Origin: Bacteroides sp. 224
GTDB lineage: Bacteria; Bacteroidota; Bacteroidia; Bacteroidales; Bacteroidaceae
Direction of reading: 5' to 3'
NCBI RefSeq assembly: GCF_010500995.1
Contig: NZ_QVMK01000003.1
Span: 156,171-220,170 of the forward strand
DNA: 64,000 bases
Each line of letters opens with the position of its first letter. Position 1 is the stretch's first letter. A model generated the notes under the pieces. The model was given only the letters and a program-made list of their open reading frames with translations, had not been told where the DNA came from and searched no databases. Shown here piece after piece: positions 45,109-54,175 of the stretch. Made by a program: the position numbers and the translations under genes.

Positions 45109-46281
45109 CTACGATTCCATCGACTTAGCAATCCCCATTTCAAGTCCTCTTAACTCCGCCAATCCACGTAGGCGACCGATACAAGAATAACCCGGATTTG
45201 TTTTCTTCTTCAAATCATCAATCATCTGATGGCCATGATCCGGACGCATTGGGATAGATACCTTTCTGCGTTGTTGCAGCTCCAGGAAAGATTTCATTAC
45301 ATGATACATGTCTACATCTCCTTCCAAATGGTTGGCTTCATAGAAGTTGCCTTCTTCATCACGTTGGGTACTACGGAAATGAACGAAGTTCACTCTGTCG
45401 CCAAAGCGTTTCATCATTCCTTCCAAGTCGTTGGAAGAAGTAACGCCCAAAGAACCGGTACACAAACAAAGACCATTAGATACGTTTGGAACGGCATCAA
45501 TCAGTTTTTGGAAGTCTTCGGCAGAACTCATGATACGAGGTAATCCCAGGATTGAATAGGGAGGATCATCAGGGTGAATCACCAACATTACGCCAGCTTC
45601 ATCGGCTACAGGAGCGATTTCTTTTAAGAAATAGATAAGATTAGCACGAAGCTTTTCAGCATCCACATCTTTGTAACGATCTAATTCTCTTTGGAATTGC
45701 TCCAATGTGAAGCTTTCCTCAGAACCGGGCAAACCGGCTATCATATTGCGGATAAGTAATTGCTTATCTGCTTCCGTCATCTGATCGAAACGGGCTTTTG
45801 CTTTCGCTTTCTCGGCATCAGAATAGGCAGCTTCAGCACCCGGACGCTTTAAAAGGAATAAATCGAAAGCCACAAAAGCAGCTCTTTCAAAACGAAGGGC
45901 ACGAGAACCGTCGGGCAACTCATAAGCCAAATCAGTACGTGTCCAATCGAGTACAGGCATAAAGTTATAGGTAACAATGTTAACGCCGCATTTGCCTAAA
46001 TTACGCAAGCTTTGTTTGTAGTTATCAATATACTTCCGGAAATCTCCTGTTTGAGTTTTAATATGCTCGTGTACAGGAACACTTTCCACTACCGACCAAC
46101 GAAGGCCTACAGCTTCGAGTTCTTCCCTACGTTTCATAATCTCTTCTACAGTCCACACTTCACCATTAGGTATATGGTGCAGGGCTGTTACTACTCCGGT
46201 AGCACCGGCTTGTTTGATATCCCATAAGCTGACAGGGTCGTTAGGACCGTACCACCGCCATGTTTGTTCGCATAAATACAT
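45109..46281 (-). CDS. uxuA: Mannonate dehydratase
   Basis: 390 residues, normal for UxuA, which dehydrates D-mannonate to 2-keto-3-deoxygluconate in glucuronate breakdown. Features are [94 protein letters not shown] and MRPDHGHQM, with the His, Cys and Asp residues that bind the metal. It follows uxuB on the same strand across a family C inverted repeat. Confidence 0.97.
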   Translation of the reverse strand: MYLCEQTWRWYGPNDPVSLWDIKQAGATGVVTALHHIPNGEVWTVEEIMKRREELEAVGLRWSVVESVPVHEHIKTQTGDFRKYIDNYKQSLRNLGKCGVNIVTYNFMPVLDWTRTDLAYELPDGSRALRFERAAFVAFDLFLLKRPGAEAAYSDAEKAKAKARFDQMTEADKQLLIRNMIAGLPGSEESFTLEQFQRELDRYKDVDAEKLRANLIYFLKEIAPVADEAGVMLVIHPDDPPYSILGLPRIMSSAEDFQKLIDAVPNVSNGLCLCTGSLGVTSSNDLEGMMKRFGDRVNFVHFRSTQRDEEGNFYEANHLEGDVDMYHVMKSFLELQQRRKVSIPMRPDHGHQMIDDLKKKTNPGYSCIGRLRGLAELRGLEMGIAKSMES

Positions 46282-46291
46282 TTCTAATTGA

Positions 46292-46377
46292 ATTGAGAGT
46301 GGAGAGTTGAGAGTTGAGAGTTAAAAACAGAAAGTACCGCATGGTAACTCTCAACTCTCAACTTTCAACTCTCAACT
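46292..46377. repeat. Inverted repeat, family C (GAGAGTTGAGAGTT)
   Basis: Left arm 46292-46322 and right arm 46346-46377 are reverse complements of AACTCTCA units. The loop contains CCGCATGGT (46337-46345). It lies between uxuB and uxuA. The same arms and the same loop core recur at 59042-59129. Confidence 0.88.
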
Positions 46378-46385
46378 GATTAATA

Positions 46386-47198
46386 CTACATTGCAAAACA
46401 CTCGAATCCACCGTCGACAATGGCAACTGTTCCTGTTACGAAAGCAGAAGCATTACTTATCAGGTAGTGGATGGTACCACAAAGTTCTTCGGGGCGCCCC
46501 ATACGTCCGAAAGGAGTTTGGCGTATTACATCCTGTCCGCGAGAAGTATAGGTTCCATCGGGATTCGTCAAAAGGGCTTTGTTTTGTTGAGTAAGGAAGA
46601 ACCCCGGAGCAATAGCGTTTACACGAATTCCTTCGCCAAATTTGGTTGCTACTTCGGTAGCCATGTATTTGGTAAAGTTAGAGATACCTGCTTTGGCAGC
46701 AGCATATCCGGCTACACGAGTCAACGGACGGAAAGCAGCCATAGATGAGAAGTTTACAATGCAACCTTCTTTCTGCTCAACCATTGGTTTAAGGAATATC
46801 TGAGAAGGCAATACGGTTCCTGCAAGGTTCAGGTCGAGTACTTTCTTGAAAGCATCAATCTGCAAATCGAATATAGTTTGGTCAGGGCCAATAGTAGCTC
46901 CCGGCATATTTCCACCGGCGGCATTCAGCAATACGTCTATACGACCGTATTTAGCCAGAATGTCTTCTCTGTTTTTCTCTAAAACTTCTTGGTTCAATAC
47001 ATCGGTAATAAAGAAAGAAGCTTCTCCGCCTTTGGCTTTGATATCATTCACCAGTGTTGTACCTGCATTCTCGTCTCTATCGAGGATAACAAGTTTACCA
47101 CCTTGTTCTGCCAAATACTCGGCAATAGTTCTTCCTAAAATACCGGCACCTCCGGTAATAAGGATTACTTTGTCTTTAATACAAAATAAATTAGTCAT
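46386..47198 (-). CDS. uxuB: SDR-type D-mannonate oxidoreductase (fructuronate reductase)
   Basis: 270 residues, a short-chain dehydrogenase. The NAD(P)-binding VILITGGAGILGRTIAEYLA, NAAGGNMPGAT, the active-site YAAAKAGISNFTKYMATE (Tyr-x3-Lys) and IRVNAIAPGFFLT are visible. It is adjacent to uxuA, as in Bacteroidota glucuronate loci, where an SDR of this kind replaces the long-chain UxuB; the symbol is assigned by this role. The start at 47198 (MTNLFCIKDKV) is supported by the promoter 36 bases upstream. Confidence 0.88.
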   Translation of the reverse strand: MTNLFCIKDKVILITGGAGILGRTIAEYLAEQGGKLVILDRDENAGTTLVNDIKAKGGEASFFITDVLNQEVLEKNREDILAKYGRIDVLLNAAGGNMPGATIGPDQTIFDLQIDAFKKVLDLNLAGTVLPSQIFLKPMVEQKEGCIVNFSSMAAFRPLTRVAGYAAAKAGISNFTKYMATEVATKFGEGIRVNAIAPGFFLTQQNKALLTNPDGTYTSRGQDVIRQTPFGRMGRPEELCGTIHYLISNASAFVTGTVAIVDGGFECFAM

Positions 47199-47234
47199 GA
47201 TATTAATTCGATTAGTTATTAAGTTACTTTGCGA

Positions 47235-47263
47235 CAAATATAGTCAATAAATTAGAAGCCAAA
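47235..47263 (-). promoter_or_regulatory. Promoter of the uxuB-uxuA operon
   Basis: On the minus strand a -33 element TTTG (47260-47263) and a -7 element TATATTTG (47235-47242) are 17 bases apart, and the -7 lies 36 bases upstream of the ATG. Both parts of the Bacteroidota promoter are seen. Confidence 0.65.
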
Positions 47264-47281
47264 GCATCTCGACAAACAAAA

Positions 47282-47295
47282 TGTGTACGTACACA
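47282..47295. promoter_or_regulatory. Possible operator upstream of uxuB (TGTGTACGTACACA)
   Basis: A perfect 14-base palindrome lies ~20 bases upstream of the -33 element. A second partial copy of the half site (TGTACG) occurs at about 47323. Its position fits binding of a LacI-, GntR- or similar-type hexuronate regulator, but no regulator gene is present nearby. Confidence 0.4.
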
Positions 47296-47454
47296 GCACC
47301 TTTTACCATTTTTTACAGCTTTATGTACGCCTGCCTATTACAGCTTGCAATCTACACAAACCCATTTTGCAGGCATAAAACGTGGGGGTACCTATGCCCC
47401 ATAACAAAATTCTGCAGATTTCGGTAATAATCAGCGTCACATCTGCGTCACATT

Positions 47455-47544
47455 TTACATTTGCCTTCGCCATTCACGGAACGACTTTTTTTCGCATTCC
47501 CGAAAAGCACGGCTAAAGGCAGCGATGTGACCAGTGCACCAATC
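47455..47544 (-). pseudogene. Remnant of an AraC-type regulator C-terminus
   Basis: A 29-codon minus-strand frame bounded by stops reads DWCTGHIAAFSRAFRECEKK then SFREWRRQM. This follows the last helix-turn-helix of AraC-family proteins (FSRAFR...SPxEWR). The rest of the gene is absent, so it is a decayed fragment in the 520-base gap between uxuB and the helicase. Otherwise this gap holds only the uxuB promoter and operator candidates and the helicase terminator. Confidence 0.45.
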
Positions 47545-47681
47545 TTAAATGAGAGCAAATGCAAAGAATACTATCTTAACTATAATGCAAACATGTTAAC
47601 TAACAAACAAAAAAGAGGAAATAAACCAAGGATGGTTCGGTGAAAAGGGGAGTTTTGTGTAAAATAAGCAAGAAAGTATTT

Positions 47682-47717
47682 CAAAAAAAAGAGAGGGAGC
47701 AAAGCCCCCTCCATTCT
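47682..47717 (-). terminator. Rho-independent terminator of the DEAD-box helicase gene
   Basis: The minus strand reads AGAGAATGGAGGGGGC, then TTTG, then CTCCCTCTCT followed by eight T. The hairpin starts directly after the helicase stop codon. Confidence 0.75.
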
Positions 47718-49604
47718 CTATTTTTTATTCTTTGGCTTCCGCCTTGCCCAGCCATCTTCGCTAAAGTCCGGCTCATTGCCTTTGAAGAGTTGCTTCCAGT
47801 CGTCCTGTTTCTTTGGGCCTCTGGAATTGTTATATCCTCTTTCTTCGCGGCTTGGTTTATCCTTTTTGCGCGATGAATCTTTAGTGCCTCTGCCCGACGA
47901 AGATCTGGAAGAGTCGTATTTCTTTCTATCACTGCGTCCACTGGCAGGAGTATCTTCGCCAGCCAGCTCTACGGTTATCTTTCTACCGTTGAAAACGGCG
48001 TTATTCAATCCTTTTAGTACCGATTGTGTTTGTTTTTCTTCTACTTCGAAGAAAGAGAAACTACGCATCAGGTCTATCCGTCCGAGACGTACGCGATGTT
48101 GCAGGTTCTTGTTTACCAAGTCGATAAGCTGTGCCGGGAAGAAATTATCGGCTTTTCCCAAGCTAATAAAGATACGTGTATAACCCGGTTCGGCTTTTCG
48201 CCCCATTTTATCGCTCGACGATCCACGATCGCGACGTTCATAACCGGCGCTGTTGCGTTCGCCACCACGGCCTTCGGTTGGCATTTCAATCTCTTCCCGA
48301 TTGCGATAATACTCAAGGAAGCGGTTGAACTCCAACGAAACCATACGTTTAATAATATCTTCTTTATCCAGCCATTCGAGCTTGCGATAAATAGAAGGCA
48401 TATATTCGGATATCTCTTCTTCGTTTACTTTTACCTTTTCTACATCATCAATTACTTTCAGCAATTGTTTTTCGCAGATCTGCTTGTTGGTAGGCATTTC
48501 GCCTGCCTCGAATTTCTTGCTGATGATGCGTTCTATCTCGCGCATCTTTCCTTTTTCGCGCAGATTGATGATGGCGATGGAGGTTCCTGTTTTTCCGGCA
48601 CGACCGGTACGACCGCTACGGTGTGTGTAGCTTTCAGTATCATCGGGAAGACCGTAATTAATTACATGAGTAAGATCATCCACATCCAATCCACGGGCAG
48701 CCACATCGGTAGCAACAAGTATTTGCAGGTTGCGAATACGGAACTTCTGCATAACGGCATCACGCTGTACTTGCGATAATTCGCCATGCAAAGAGTCGGC
48801 ATTGTAACCTTCCTGCATCAACTTATCTGCAATTTCCTGTGTTTCTTTACGGGTGCGACAGAAAATAATACCGTATATCTGCGGGTAGTAGTCTACCACA
48901 CGTTTAAGTGCTGCATATTTGTCTTTGGCATGTACCACGTAAGCCACATGCTTTACATTATTATTTCCTTCGTTCTTACGGCCAATGGTGATTTCTTTCG
49001 CATTGCGCAGGTATTTCTTGGCAATACGGGCAATCTCCGGACTCATGGTAGCGGAGAAAAGGAGTGTATTACGCTCTTCCGGCACATCGGCCAAGATGGC
49101 ATTGATGCTTTCGGTAAAACCCATATTCAGCATTTCATCGGCCTCATCCATAATCACATTACTGATGGTGGAGAGAGAAACGGTTTTCCGTTGCATTAAG
49201 TCGAGCAAACGTCCGGGAGTAGCCACAATAATATGTACCCCTTTCTTTAAGCTTCGTATCTGGCTATCAATAGAAGATCCCCCGTAAACGGGAAGCACTT
49301 TCAAACCGTCTATGTATTTAGAATAATCATTTAAATCTCCTGCTATTTGCAAACAGAGCTCACGAGTAGGACATAGCACTAATGATTGGGGAACACGTTT
49401 CGCAACGTCTATCTTTTGTATAATAGGTAAGCCGAAAGCTGCCGTCTTACCTGTCCCGGTTTGCGCCAGGGCTACCACATCGTTATTTTCGCCTAATAAA
49501 TACGGAATCACTTCTTCTTGTACAGGCATGGGAGCAACGTATCCCATTTCTTCAATTGCTTTAAGTATCTCCGGAGAAACACCAAGCTCTTCAAAATTCT
49601 TCAT
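47718..49604 (-). CDS. deaD: DEAD-box RNA helicase with C-terminal RNA-binding domain
   Basis: 628 residues. The motifs occur in order: Q motif near residue 5-30, motif I ALAQTGTGKTAAFGLP, PTRELCLQIA, the ATPGRLLDLM segment, DEAD in VIMDEADEMLNMGF, SAT in LLFSATMSPEI, and HRSGRTGRAGKTG in the second RecA domain. From about residue 470 a DbpA/CsdA-type RNA-recognition domain (GYTRIFISLGKADNFFPAQL) is followed by a basic, Ser/Arg/Lys-rich tail. It unwinds structured RNA in ribosome assembly or cold adaptation; the symbol is by similarity of architecture. A -7 element lies 31 bases upstream. Confidence 0.93.
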   Translation of the reverse strand: MKNFEELGVSPEILKAIEEMGYVAPMPVQEEVIPYLLGENNDVVALAQTGTGKTAAFGLPIIQKIDVAKRVPQSLVLCPTRELCLQIAGDLNDYSKYIDGLKVLPVYGGSSIDSQIRSLKKGVHIIVATPGRLLDLMQRKTVSLSTISNVIMDEADEMLNMGFTESINAILADVPEERNTLLFSATMSPEIARIAKKYLRNAKEITIGRKNEGNNNVKHVAYVVHAKDKYAALKRVVDYYPQIYGIIFCRTRKETQEIADKLMQEGYNADSLHGELSQVQRDAVMQKFRIRNLQILVATDVAARGLDVDDLTHVINYGLPDDTESYTHRSGRTGRAGKTGTSIAIINLREKGKMREIERIISKKFEAGEMPTNKQICEKQLLKVIDDVEKVKVNEEEISEYMPSIYRKLEWLDKEDIIKRMVSLEFNRFLEYYRNREEIEMPTEGRGGERNSAGYERRDRGSSSDKMGRKAEPGYTRIFISLGKADNFFPAQLIDLVNKNLQHRVRLGRIDLMRSFSFFEVEEKQTQSVLKGLNNAVFNGRKITVELAGEDTPASGRSDRKKYDSSRSSSGRGTKDSSRKKDKPSREERGYNNSRGPKKQDDWKQLFKGNEPDFSEDGWARRKPKNKK

Positions 49605-49634
49605 TAAATGGATTGTGTATCAGTAAATTCGGCG

Positions 49635-49642
49635 CAAAGGTA
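49635..49642 (-). promoter_or_regulatory. -7 promoter element for the helicase gene
   Basis: The minus strand reads TACCTTTG (TAnnTTTG), 31 bases upstream of the helicase ATG. Confidence 0.65.
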
Positions 49643-49690
49643 GTGATATTAATTAAGAATTAAGTCATTGCTGATTTAAAATATTTTTCC

Positions 49691-49775
49691 ACACCCGGAT
49701 GGAGAAGGAATCTACACCCGGATGGGGAAACCACCTCCACCCGGATGGAGAAGTTATCTACACCCGGGTGGAGGA
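49691..49775. repeat. Four-unit 23-bp array with ACACCCGGATGG core
   Basis: Cores start at 49691, 49714, 49737 and 49760, each 23 bases apart, close to ACACCCGGATGGAGAA with variable linkers. The last unit is the perfect dyad CACCCGGGTG. The array lies just upstream of the helicase promoter and downstream of the phosphatase gene. Confidence 0.92.
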
Positions 49776-49830
49776 AGACGTTTGAAATCGCCAGTCAAAA
49801 TCCGGGAAAGTCAATCAGGACGAGTCAGAG

Positions 49831-49934
49831 TGTGACACTTGTGACACTTCTGTGATGCTTTTCGGAAAAGTATCACAGGGTATTTAATGCTGTAAATCAA
49901 TTCGTTAGAACGACGTGTGACACTTGTGACACTT
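49831..49934. repeat. Direct repeat of TGTGACACTTGTGACACTT
   Basis: The 19-base sequence occurs at 49831-49849 and 49916-49934, 85 bases apart, each itself a doubled TGTGACACT. Between them GTGATGCTTTTCGGAAAAGTATCAC is a dyad. It lies in the 410-base gap between the phosphatase gene and the helicase. Function is unknown. Confidence 0.7.
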
Positions 49935-50017
49935 TTTGATCGGAAAAATCGATCTGAATAGAAATCATATCTTAATCTTCTGGTTCAAAGAGTCGCTATT
50001 ATCGCCTTTCTCAACTT

Positions 50018-51082
50018 CTATCTCAACAAAATCCCTTTCAAATCATCAATATCATCGGAGGTGAGCCCTAAACCTCTTTTCAGAAAAGTAGGCATATCTC
50101 CATAACTCTTTTCGATCTGATACTTTGCTGCATTGAGAAAACCTTCGCGAGCGGAGAACAAGGTAGTAATTGCTTCCTGAGAATAACTTGGAAGTCCATA
50201 AGCAAAATTGGAAAACTTAGGAATATCGAAATAGTCATTGCTCGAACGATAGTCTTGCAATACCTGATCATTATTCACCCCCAGGGCAGCCAGAATTAAA
50301 GCAGAAGCAATCGCTGTTCTTCCTTTACCGGAAGTACAATGAATGAGTACCGGATAATTTTTCTTCTCCAAAAGAACATCGAACATTTCTTTATACTCTG
50401 CCCGGTAATAGGTTACCAAATCACGATTTAAACGCATCACCAATCGGTTAATGCTATCATTTCGAACACGGCCCTTACGTAACTCTCCGATAAGTTCTTT
50501 TGTATTTAGAATATTAATAGGAATACGAACTACACGAAAGCCTTCATTTTCCAACTCGCCGGATATATCATTTACAACTTCCGAAGGATTGCGTAAGTCA
50601 ACTATTGTTTTGATTCCAATATTCTTTAACTCCTTATAAGAAGAACAAGGCAGATGGCCAAACTCTGCCGAACGGTACAGTTTACCCCAACGCACTTGCT
50701 TACCTTTGGCGGCTGCATATCCACCTATATCACGGAAGTTCTGAATACCCGGAATATTTGTGTTTCTGCTGGCTGTAGTTACTCGGTAGCGGTTGTTAAA
50801 AACCATTTTATAGTAATATCGTTGTGTAGGGTCCGAAGTAACAACAATAATCCGCTGATCGGAGATATCGGCAGTAGCCACAGGGTCATTTTCGCATATA
50901 TGATCGGGGTTTGTAGACACATAAATCTTCACCTTACCTTCTATGGCAGGTGTAGTCTCCCACTTCACAATGCAGTTTCCCACGCTATTTTCTTCACAAA
51001 CTACCGAAATATCTGGTGATTCATCGGAGCAAGAATAAGAGAAAAAAGCAACGGCAAACCAACCTAGAAGATATTTATACAT
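50018..51082 (-). CDS. Lipoprotein tyrosine phosphatase (DSP/PtpB-like)
   Basis: 354 residues. The N-terminal lipoprotein signal LGWFAVAFFSYSC places Cys near residue 17, so it is likely attached to a membrane and faces the periplasm. A ~90-residue beta domain follows, then a tyrosine phosphatase domain with PGIQNFRDIGGYAAAKG, LYRSAEFGHLP, TIVDLRNPSE and the P-loop IHCTSGKGRTAIASALIL (HCx5R). Related enzymes act on phosphotyrosine or phosphoinositides. The start at 51082 is set by the signal peptide and by a -7 element 26 bases upstream; the longer frame to 51136 runs through the promoter. Confidence 0.9.
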   Translation of the reverse strand: MYKYLLGWFAVAFFSYSCSDESPDISVVCEENSVGNCIVKWETTPAIEGKVKIYVSTNPDHICENDPVATADISDQRIIVVTSDPTQRYYYKMVFNNRYRVTTASRNTNIPGIQNFRDIGGYAAAKGKQVRWGKLYRSAEFGHLPCSSYKELKNIGIKTIVDLRNPSEVVNDISGELENEGFRVVRIPINILNTKELIGELRKGRVRNDSINRLVMRLNRDLVTYYRAEYKEMFDVLLEKKNYPVLIHCTSGKGRTAIASALILAALGVNNDQVLQDYRSSNDYFDIPKFSNFAYGLPSYSQEAITTLFSAREGFLNAAKYQIEKSYGDMPTFLKRGLGLTSDDIDDLKGILLR

Positions 51083-51107
51083 ACATTTCCTTTCTGAACA
51101 TCTAACA

Positions 51108-51115
51108 CAAAGATA
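51108..51115 (-). promoter_or_regulatory. -7 promoter element for the phosphatase gene
   Basis: The minus strand reads TATCTTTG (TAnnTTTG), 26 bases upstream of the ATG at 51082. Confidence 0.65.
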
Positions 51116-51172
51116 GAAAATCCCTGTACACGCCAATAAAACTTTGCTATAATTAGCGAAAGTATAAACTTT

Positions 51173-52099
51173 TTAAGACAATGAATATTGCTTGGCAAAG
51201 TCCACAGATATGGAATTATTAAAACTCCGGCAAACCTCGGCCGAAAAGTCTTTACCACACTGCACTATCTTATCCCAGGCAGCTTCATTCAGCGCATCAA
51301 GATCTCTGTAACGAACATCGTATTTCAGTAGGCCGTAAATAAGTCCTGCGTTAAAATTATCTCCCGAACCAATGGTGCTTACAGTTTCGATAGGCTCCAC
51401 CGGATATTCTTTGGTTATGCTTTTGGTACGCAATGAAATTTCCTCTGACCCCGAAGTATACAGAAAGTTGGGACAATAGAATTTAATTTTATCCTTGTAC
51501 ACTTTATCTGCGCCTTCCATCTTATAAAGATTCAGGAAATCGTCTTTCGATCCTCGCACGATGTTGGCAAACTCTAAGTTCTCGATAATGGTTGGTGCCA
51601 ACTTCATAGCCTCATCTTTATGGGTACTGCGGAAATTCGGATCGTAATAAATGATTGCCTTTGCTTCTTGTGCCAAGGTCAGCAATTCAAGCATCTTATC
51701 GCGCAATACAGGATTAACCGCATAATAGGAACCGAAGATTACAATATCATCCTCCTTGATTTTAGGGAAAATCACATCCAGTCTTTGTTTGGGATATTCC
51801 TTATAAAAAAGATAGTCGGCATTGCTCTTCTCATCTAAAAAGGCCAGAGAAACGGGCGACTTCCCATCAGGGAATACATTCATATAATCGGTGGAAACAT
51901 TGTTATCGCGCATAAATTGCAGGATGGAGTTCCCTACCCTATCATTTCCGGTTTCGCTAATGAAGGTTACATCAACCCCCATGCGTCCCAAAGATATAAT
52001 GCCATTAAAGACCGAGCCTCCCGGTACAGCTACCGTAGGCTGATCATTTTGAAAGATTATATCCAGAATGGTTTCTCCAATAGCGATTACTCTCCGCAT
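51173..52099 (-). CDS. PfkB family carbohydrate kinase
   Basis: 308 residues of the ribokinase-like fold. The N-terminal IAIGETILDIIFQND and VPGGSVFNGIISLGRMGVDV form the substrate lid region, and the C-terminal TVSTIGSGDNFNAGLIYGLL (GxGDxFxAG) holds the anion hole and catalytic Asp. The sugar is not predictable. It overlaps the upstream SIS-domain gene by 13 bases, so the two are coupled. The start at 52099 is used because the longer frame to 52255 lies wholly within the SIS gene. Confidence 0.92.
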   Translation of the reverse strand: MRRVIAIGETILDIIFQNDQPTVAVPGGSVFNGIISLGRMGVDVTFISETGNDRVGNSILQFMRDNNVSTDYMNVFPDGKSPVSLAFLDEKSNADYLFYKEYPKQRLDVIFPKIKEDDIVIFGSYYAVNPVLRDKMLELLTLAQEAKAIIYYDPNFRSTHKDEAMKLAPTIIENLEFANIVRGSKDDFLNLYKMEGADKVYKDKIKFYCPNFLYTSGSEEISLRTKSITKEYPVEPIETVSTIGSGDNFNAGLIYGLLKYDVRYRDLDALNEAAWDKIVQCGKDFSAEVCRSFNNSISVDFAKQYSLS

Positions 52100-52692
52100 A
52101 AGCTCCTTGATTTTTCTCCCAGATATCCGCCATGATGACGTTTTGAATACTCGGCAATTGTAAAACCGGTACGCTTCATGGTTTGCACTACCAAGATGTC
52201 TCCTATCACAGTCATCACTGTTGTAGAGGTGGTGGGAGTCATACCAATCAGGCAAACTTCATCCGGGCGACCTGTACAAAGGCATACATCCGACTCTTTG
52301 GCCAATGGACTGTCAGGATTGCTTGTAATTACAATAAAAGGGAGATCAGAGTCCAGATTATGTGCCAGTTGAGTTAATTCAACAATCTCGCGGGTTTTGC
52401 CGGAGTTGGAAATAATCAACAGTACGTCATTCTTTTGTAGGATACCCAAGTCGCCATGTTGTGCTTCACTTGGATGCAGAAATACAGCAGGTATACCGGT
52501 TGAGCAAAATGTGGTAGCTATATTCATGGCTATCTGGCCTGCTTTTCCCATGCCGGAAGTTACCAGTTTACCACCTTTTTGATGTACCTGTTCTACTATG
52601 AGGTTTACTGCTTTCTCGTAAGCATCTGTTACAGGTATGTTTAATACTGCTTGTGCCTCCTGTTTCAGGAGATTTTGAATTGATTCAATCAT
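52087..52692 (-). CDS. SIS-domain arabinose-5-phosphate isomerase-like protein (KdsD/KpsF/GutQ type)
   Basis: 201 residues, a single SIS domain without the C-terminal CBS pair of E. coli KdsD. Features are LVTSGMGKAGQIAMNIATTF, HPSEAQHGDLGILQKNDV, LIISNSGKTREIVEL, TTSTTVMTVIGDILV and the C-terminal HHGGYLGEKSR. CBS-less arabinose-5-phosphate isomerases have been described in Bacteroides, so a role in making the Kdo precursor is likely. Coupling to a sugar kinase leaves other sugar-phosphate isomerisations possible. Confidence 0.88.
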   Translation of the reverse strand: MIESIQNLLKQEAQAVLNIPVTDAYEKAVNLIVEQVHQKGGKLVTSGMGKAGQIAMNIATTFCSTGIPAVFLHPSEAQHGDLGILQKNDVLLIISNSGKTREIVELTQLAHNLDSDLPFIVITSNPDSPLAKESDVCLCTGRPDEVCLIGMTPTTSTTVMTVIGDILVVQTMKRTGFTIAEYSKRHHGGYLGEKSRSLCGE

Positions 52693-52789
52693 TCTTTATA
52701 TTATAGAACTAAGTTAGTATGGAGAATAGAGTCTTTGATTTAACGTGCAAATATCTGCATTTTCCGATAAACAGCAATGACTTTTATTG

Positions 52790-52797
52790 TATTTTTG
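52790..52797 (+). promoter_or_regulatory. -7 promoter element for the M16 protease gene
   Basis: TATTTTTG (TAnnTTTG) lies 31 bases upstream of the ATG at 52829. It shows that the in-frame ATG at 52787 cannot be the start. Confidence 0.65.
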
Positions 52798-52828
52798 CAG
52801 GTCAATAACATCTACAATACGTAACCTG

Positions 52829-54049
52829 ATGATTTACAATCAACATACACTACCCAACGGACTACGAATCATTCATTGCCCGGTTGCTTCCAAAGTTGCT
52901 TACTGTGGCTTCGCCATTGATGCGGGTACCCGCGATGAGCTTGAGAATGAGCAGGGAATGGCTCATTTCGTAGAGCATCTTATTTTTAAGGGTACTCAAA
53001 AGCGCAAAGCCTGGCATATTCTTAATCGAATGGAAAATGTAGGGGGCGACCTGAATGCTTATACCAATAAAGAGGAAACTGTGGTTTATGCCGCTTTCTT
53101 AACCGAACATTTTGTTCGTGCGGTAGAGTTATTATCCGATATTGTATTTCATTCCGTTTATCCTCCTCACGAAATTCAGAAGGAAGTGGAAGTTATCATT
53201 GACGAAATCCGCTCTTACGAAGACAATCCTTCCGAACTGATCTTTGATGATTTCGAAGATATGATCTTTCGAGGACACCCCTTAGGCAGAAACATATTAG
53301 GAAATCCGGAGTTGTTAAGAAGCTTCAATACGGAAGATGTACTTTCTTTCACTTCCCGTTATTATCAACCTTCCAATATGGTTTTCTTTGTATTAGGCAA
53401 TTTCAATTTTAAGAAAGTCATTAAACAGGTAGAAAAGCATGTATCGGATATTCCTTGTGTAGAAGTGCAAAATCGTCGTACTCCTCCCCCATTGTATGTA
53501 CCCGAAACTTTGATTATTCCTAAAGATACTCATCAGGCGCATGTTATGATTGGTAGTCGGGGCTATAATGCGTATGATGATAAACGAACGGCTTTATATC
53601 TACTCAACAACATGCTTGGAGGTCCGGGTATGAACAGCCGCCTCAACCTTGCATTGCGCGAAAGGCGAGGATTAGTATATAATGTAGAATCAAATTTAAC
53701 TTCGTATACAGATACAGGAGCTTTCTGTATCTATTTTGGAACAGACCCCGACGATGTGGATTATTGTCTGAGACTAACCTACAAAGAACTAAAGCGCTTT
53801 TGTGATACAAAAATGAGTTCCTCTCAACTCTCCGCCGCCAAAAAACAACTGATTGGACAGATAGGAGTGGCTTCGGACAATAATGAGAATAATGCGCTGG
53901 GTATGGCAAAAACATTTCTACATTATAATAAGTGCGAATCCCAAGAATCGGTATTCCGCAGAATTGAGGGACTTACCGCGGAAATGTTATTGGAGGTAGC
54001 GAATGAGATGTTTGGGGAAGAGGGGCTGTCGAGGTTGGTTTATAGATAA
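52829..54049 (+). CDS. M16 family zinc metallopeptidase
   Basis: 406 residues. The inverted zinc motif HFVEH lies at residues 46-50 (GMAHFVEHLIFKGTQ), followed by NVGGDLNAYTNKEETVVYAA with the third zinc-binding Glu. The C-terminal half has the RRGLVYNVESNLTSYTDTG and FCIYFGTDPDD segment of the second M16 domain. This is the compact pitrilysin/processing-peptidase type. There is no signal peptide, so it is probably cytoplasmic. Its own promoter is seen; the LytS-like kinase gene follows 126 bases downstream. Confidence 0.94.
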   Translation: MIYNQHTLPNGLRIIHCPVASKVAYCGFAIDAGTRDELENEQGMAHFVEHLIFKGTQKRKAWHILNRMENVGGDLNAYTNKEETVVYAAFLTEHFVRAVELLSDIVFHSVYPPHEIQKEVEVIIDEIRSYEDNPSELIFDDFEDMIFRGHPLGRNILGNPELLRSFNTEDVLSFTSRYYQPSNMVFFVLGNFNFKKVIKQVEKHVSDIPCVEVQNRRTPPPLYVPETLIIPKDTHQAHVMIGSRGYNAYDDKRTALYLLNNMLGGPGMNSRLNLALRERRGLVYNVESNLTSYTDTGAFCIYFGTDPDDVDYCLRLTYKELKRFCDTKMSSSQLSAAKKQLIGQIGVASDNNENNALGMAKTFLHYNKCESQESVFRRIEGLTAEMLLEVANEMFGEEGLSRLVYR

Positions 54050-54175
54050 TGTAAATCAGTAAGGATAGATCATAGCCCATCATCTGCCGATTTATCCATG
54101 CAAAGTATATATTGTATTTGCCGTTTTTATTATAATATCAGACTTTTGTGGTGAAACATTAAAAATGAAGAAGTT

